From Aureimonas flava (GTDB taxonomy: Bacteria > Pseudomonadota > Alphaproteobacteria > Rhizobiales > Rhizobiaceae), in contig NZ_QYRN01000001.1 in assembly GCF_003583935.1 (NCBI RefSeq), positions 372,001 through 436,000 on the forward strand: a stretch of DNA of 64,000 nucleotides. The letters are read 5' to 3'. A program made the translations under genes and the position numbers. Of this stretch, positions 63,708 through 64,000 are shown piece after piece. The notes beneath the pieces were generated by a model. That model searched no databases. It was not told the origin of the DNA and worked only from the letters and a program-made list of their open reading frames with translations. The stretch's first letter is position 1. Every line of letters starts with the position of its first letter.

Positions 63708-64000
63708 ATGTCGGCTGTCCTCGACGTCTCGCCCACCATCCGCCTGAACGAAAGCGACAACGTCGTGGTCGCGCGCCGCACCATCGCCGCCGGCGAGCCG
63801 GTGGGAATCGGCGAAATCCGGGCTGCGGCCGAGATCCCGAGCGGCCATAAGGTGGCGATCGATGCGGTGGCGGAAGGCGGACGGGTCCTGAAATACGGGC
63901 AGGTGATCGGCTACGCGACGAAGCCGATCGCGCCCGGCGACCATGTGCATCTCCACAATCTCGGCATGCTGGACAGCGAGGTCCATCACGACTTCGCCGC
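63708..64000 (+). CDS. UxaA family dehydratase / altronate dehydratase (3' end outside window)
   Basis: An open frame from ATG 63708 runs to the end of the window (97 complete codons). The translation (MSAVLDVSPTIRLNESDNVVV, then GEPVGIGEIRAAAEIPSGHKVAIDAVAEGG, read in pieces) has the SAF-domain features of UxaA/GarD sugar-acid dehydratases: a short domain with IPSGHKVA and PGDHVHLHN. The enzyme class converts altronate or galactarate to 2-keto-3-deoxy acids, but the catalytic part is beyond the window, so the exact substrate cannot be given. Confidence 0.75.
   Translation, partial: MSAVLDVSPTIRLNESDNVVVARRTIAAGEPVGIGEIRAAAEIPSGHKVAIDAVAEGGRVLKYGQVIGYATKPIAPGDHVHLHNLGMLDSEVHHDFA

Overview
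The window is a high-G+C (roughly two thirds by eye), almost gap-free stretch of chromosome from an alphaproteobacterium, most likely of the order Hyphomicrobiales (Rhizobiales); an Aurantimonadaceae-like genus is my best guess. Supporting signs are HdaA in place of Hda, the MarR regulator LdtR next to a DUF6163 gene and an L,D-transpeptidase, a Cys-less (magnesium-type) HemB metal site, an Omp25/Omp31-like porin, a CBP3-type cytochrome bc1 chaperone, and promoters resembling CTTGAC-N17-CTATAT. No phage, transposon, integrase, CRISPR array, toxin system or biosynthetic cluster is visible. The content is core housekeeping with a few lineage-specific genes.

Layout. 1-3961: the fabF 3' part, mltG, yicC-like gene and gmk (fatty acid synthesis, murein, RNA and GMP metabolism). 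3966-11595 (minus): one tightly overlapped outer-membrane assembly operon lptF-lptG-lptD-surA-like-pdxA-rsmA. 11846-13805: pepA-holC. 13813-17230 (minus): alpha/beta hydrolase, ABC-F ATPase, DinB-like protein. 17260-18460: GST and ndk. 18728-23331 (minus): dehalogenase-like hydrolase, moaE, moaD, pgsA, uvrC. 23709-29895: porin, GST, small exported protein, rlmJ, Old Yellow Enzyme, molybdopterin oxidoreductase. 29923-32198 (minus): purN, purM, Gfa-like protein. 32309-38096: perM-like permease, hdaA, ppk, ppx. 38152-45502: rnd, aspS, 2H phosphoesterase, exported unknown, parC. 45604-50662: a ClC/DUF2254 pair, bpt, RDD protein, hemB. 50904-53639: DUF6163, ldtR, L,D-transpeptidase. 53789-58368: glyA-nrdR-ribD-ribE-ribH-nusB. 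58442-63338: bamE, bc1 chaperone, DUF177, plsX, fabH, ihfA, MerR gene. The window ends with tRNA-Pro(GGG) and the start of a UxaA-type dehydratase.

Envelope construction dominates: LptD/F/G, SurA-like, BamE, MltG, the L,D-transpeptidase with LdtR, PgsA, and PlsX/FabH/FabF. Molybdenum-cofactor genes (moaD/E) and a molybdoenzyme occur in the same window, and the polyphosphate genes (ppk, ppx) sit behind the replication regulator hdaA.

I did not find a convincing undescribed multi-gene system. The best leads are the overlapping ClC/DUF2254 pair preceded by two mutually exclusive hairpins, the AT-rich palindromic island ahead of ldtR, the dehalogenase-like enzyme lacking one carboxylate-binding arginine, perfect or near-perfect inverted repeats in the lptF/pepA gap and in a hydrolase promoter, and several strong hairpins without a U-tract at gene ends. 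Coordinates and motifs were read by eye; no database search or folding calculation was run.
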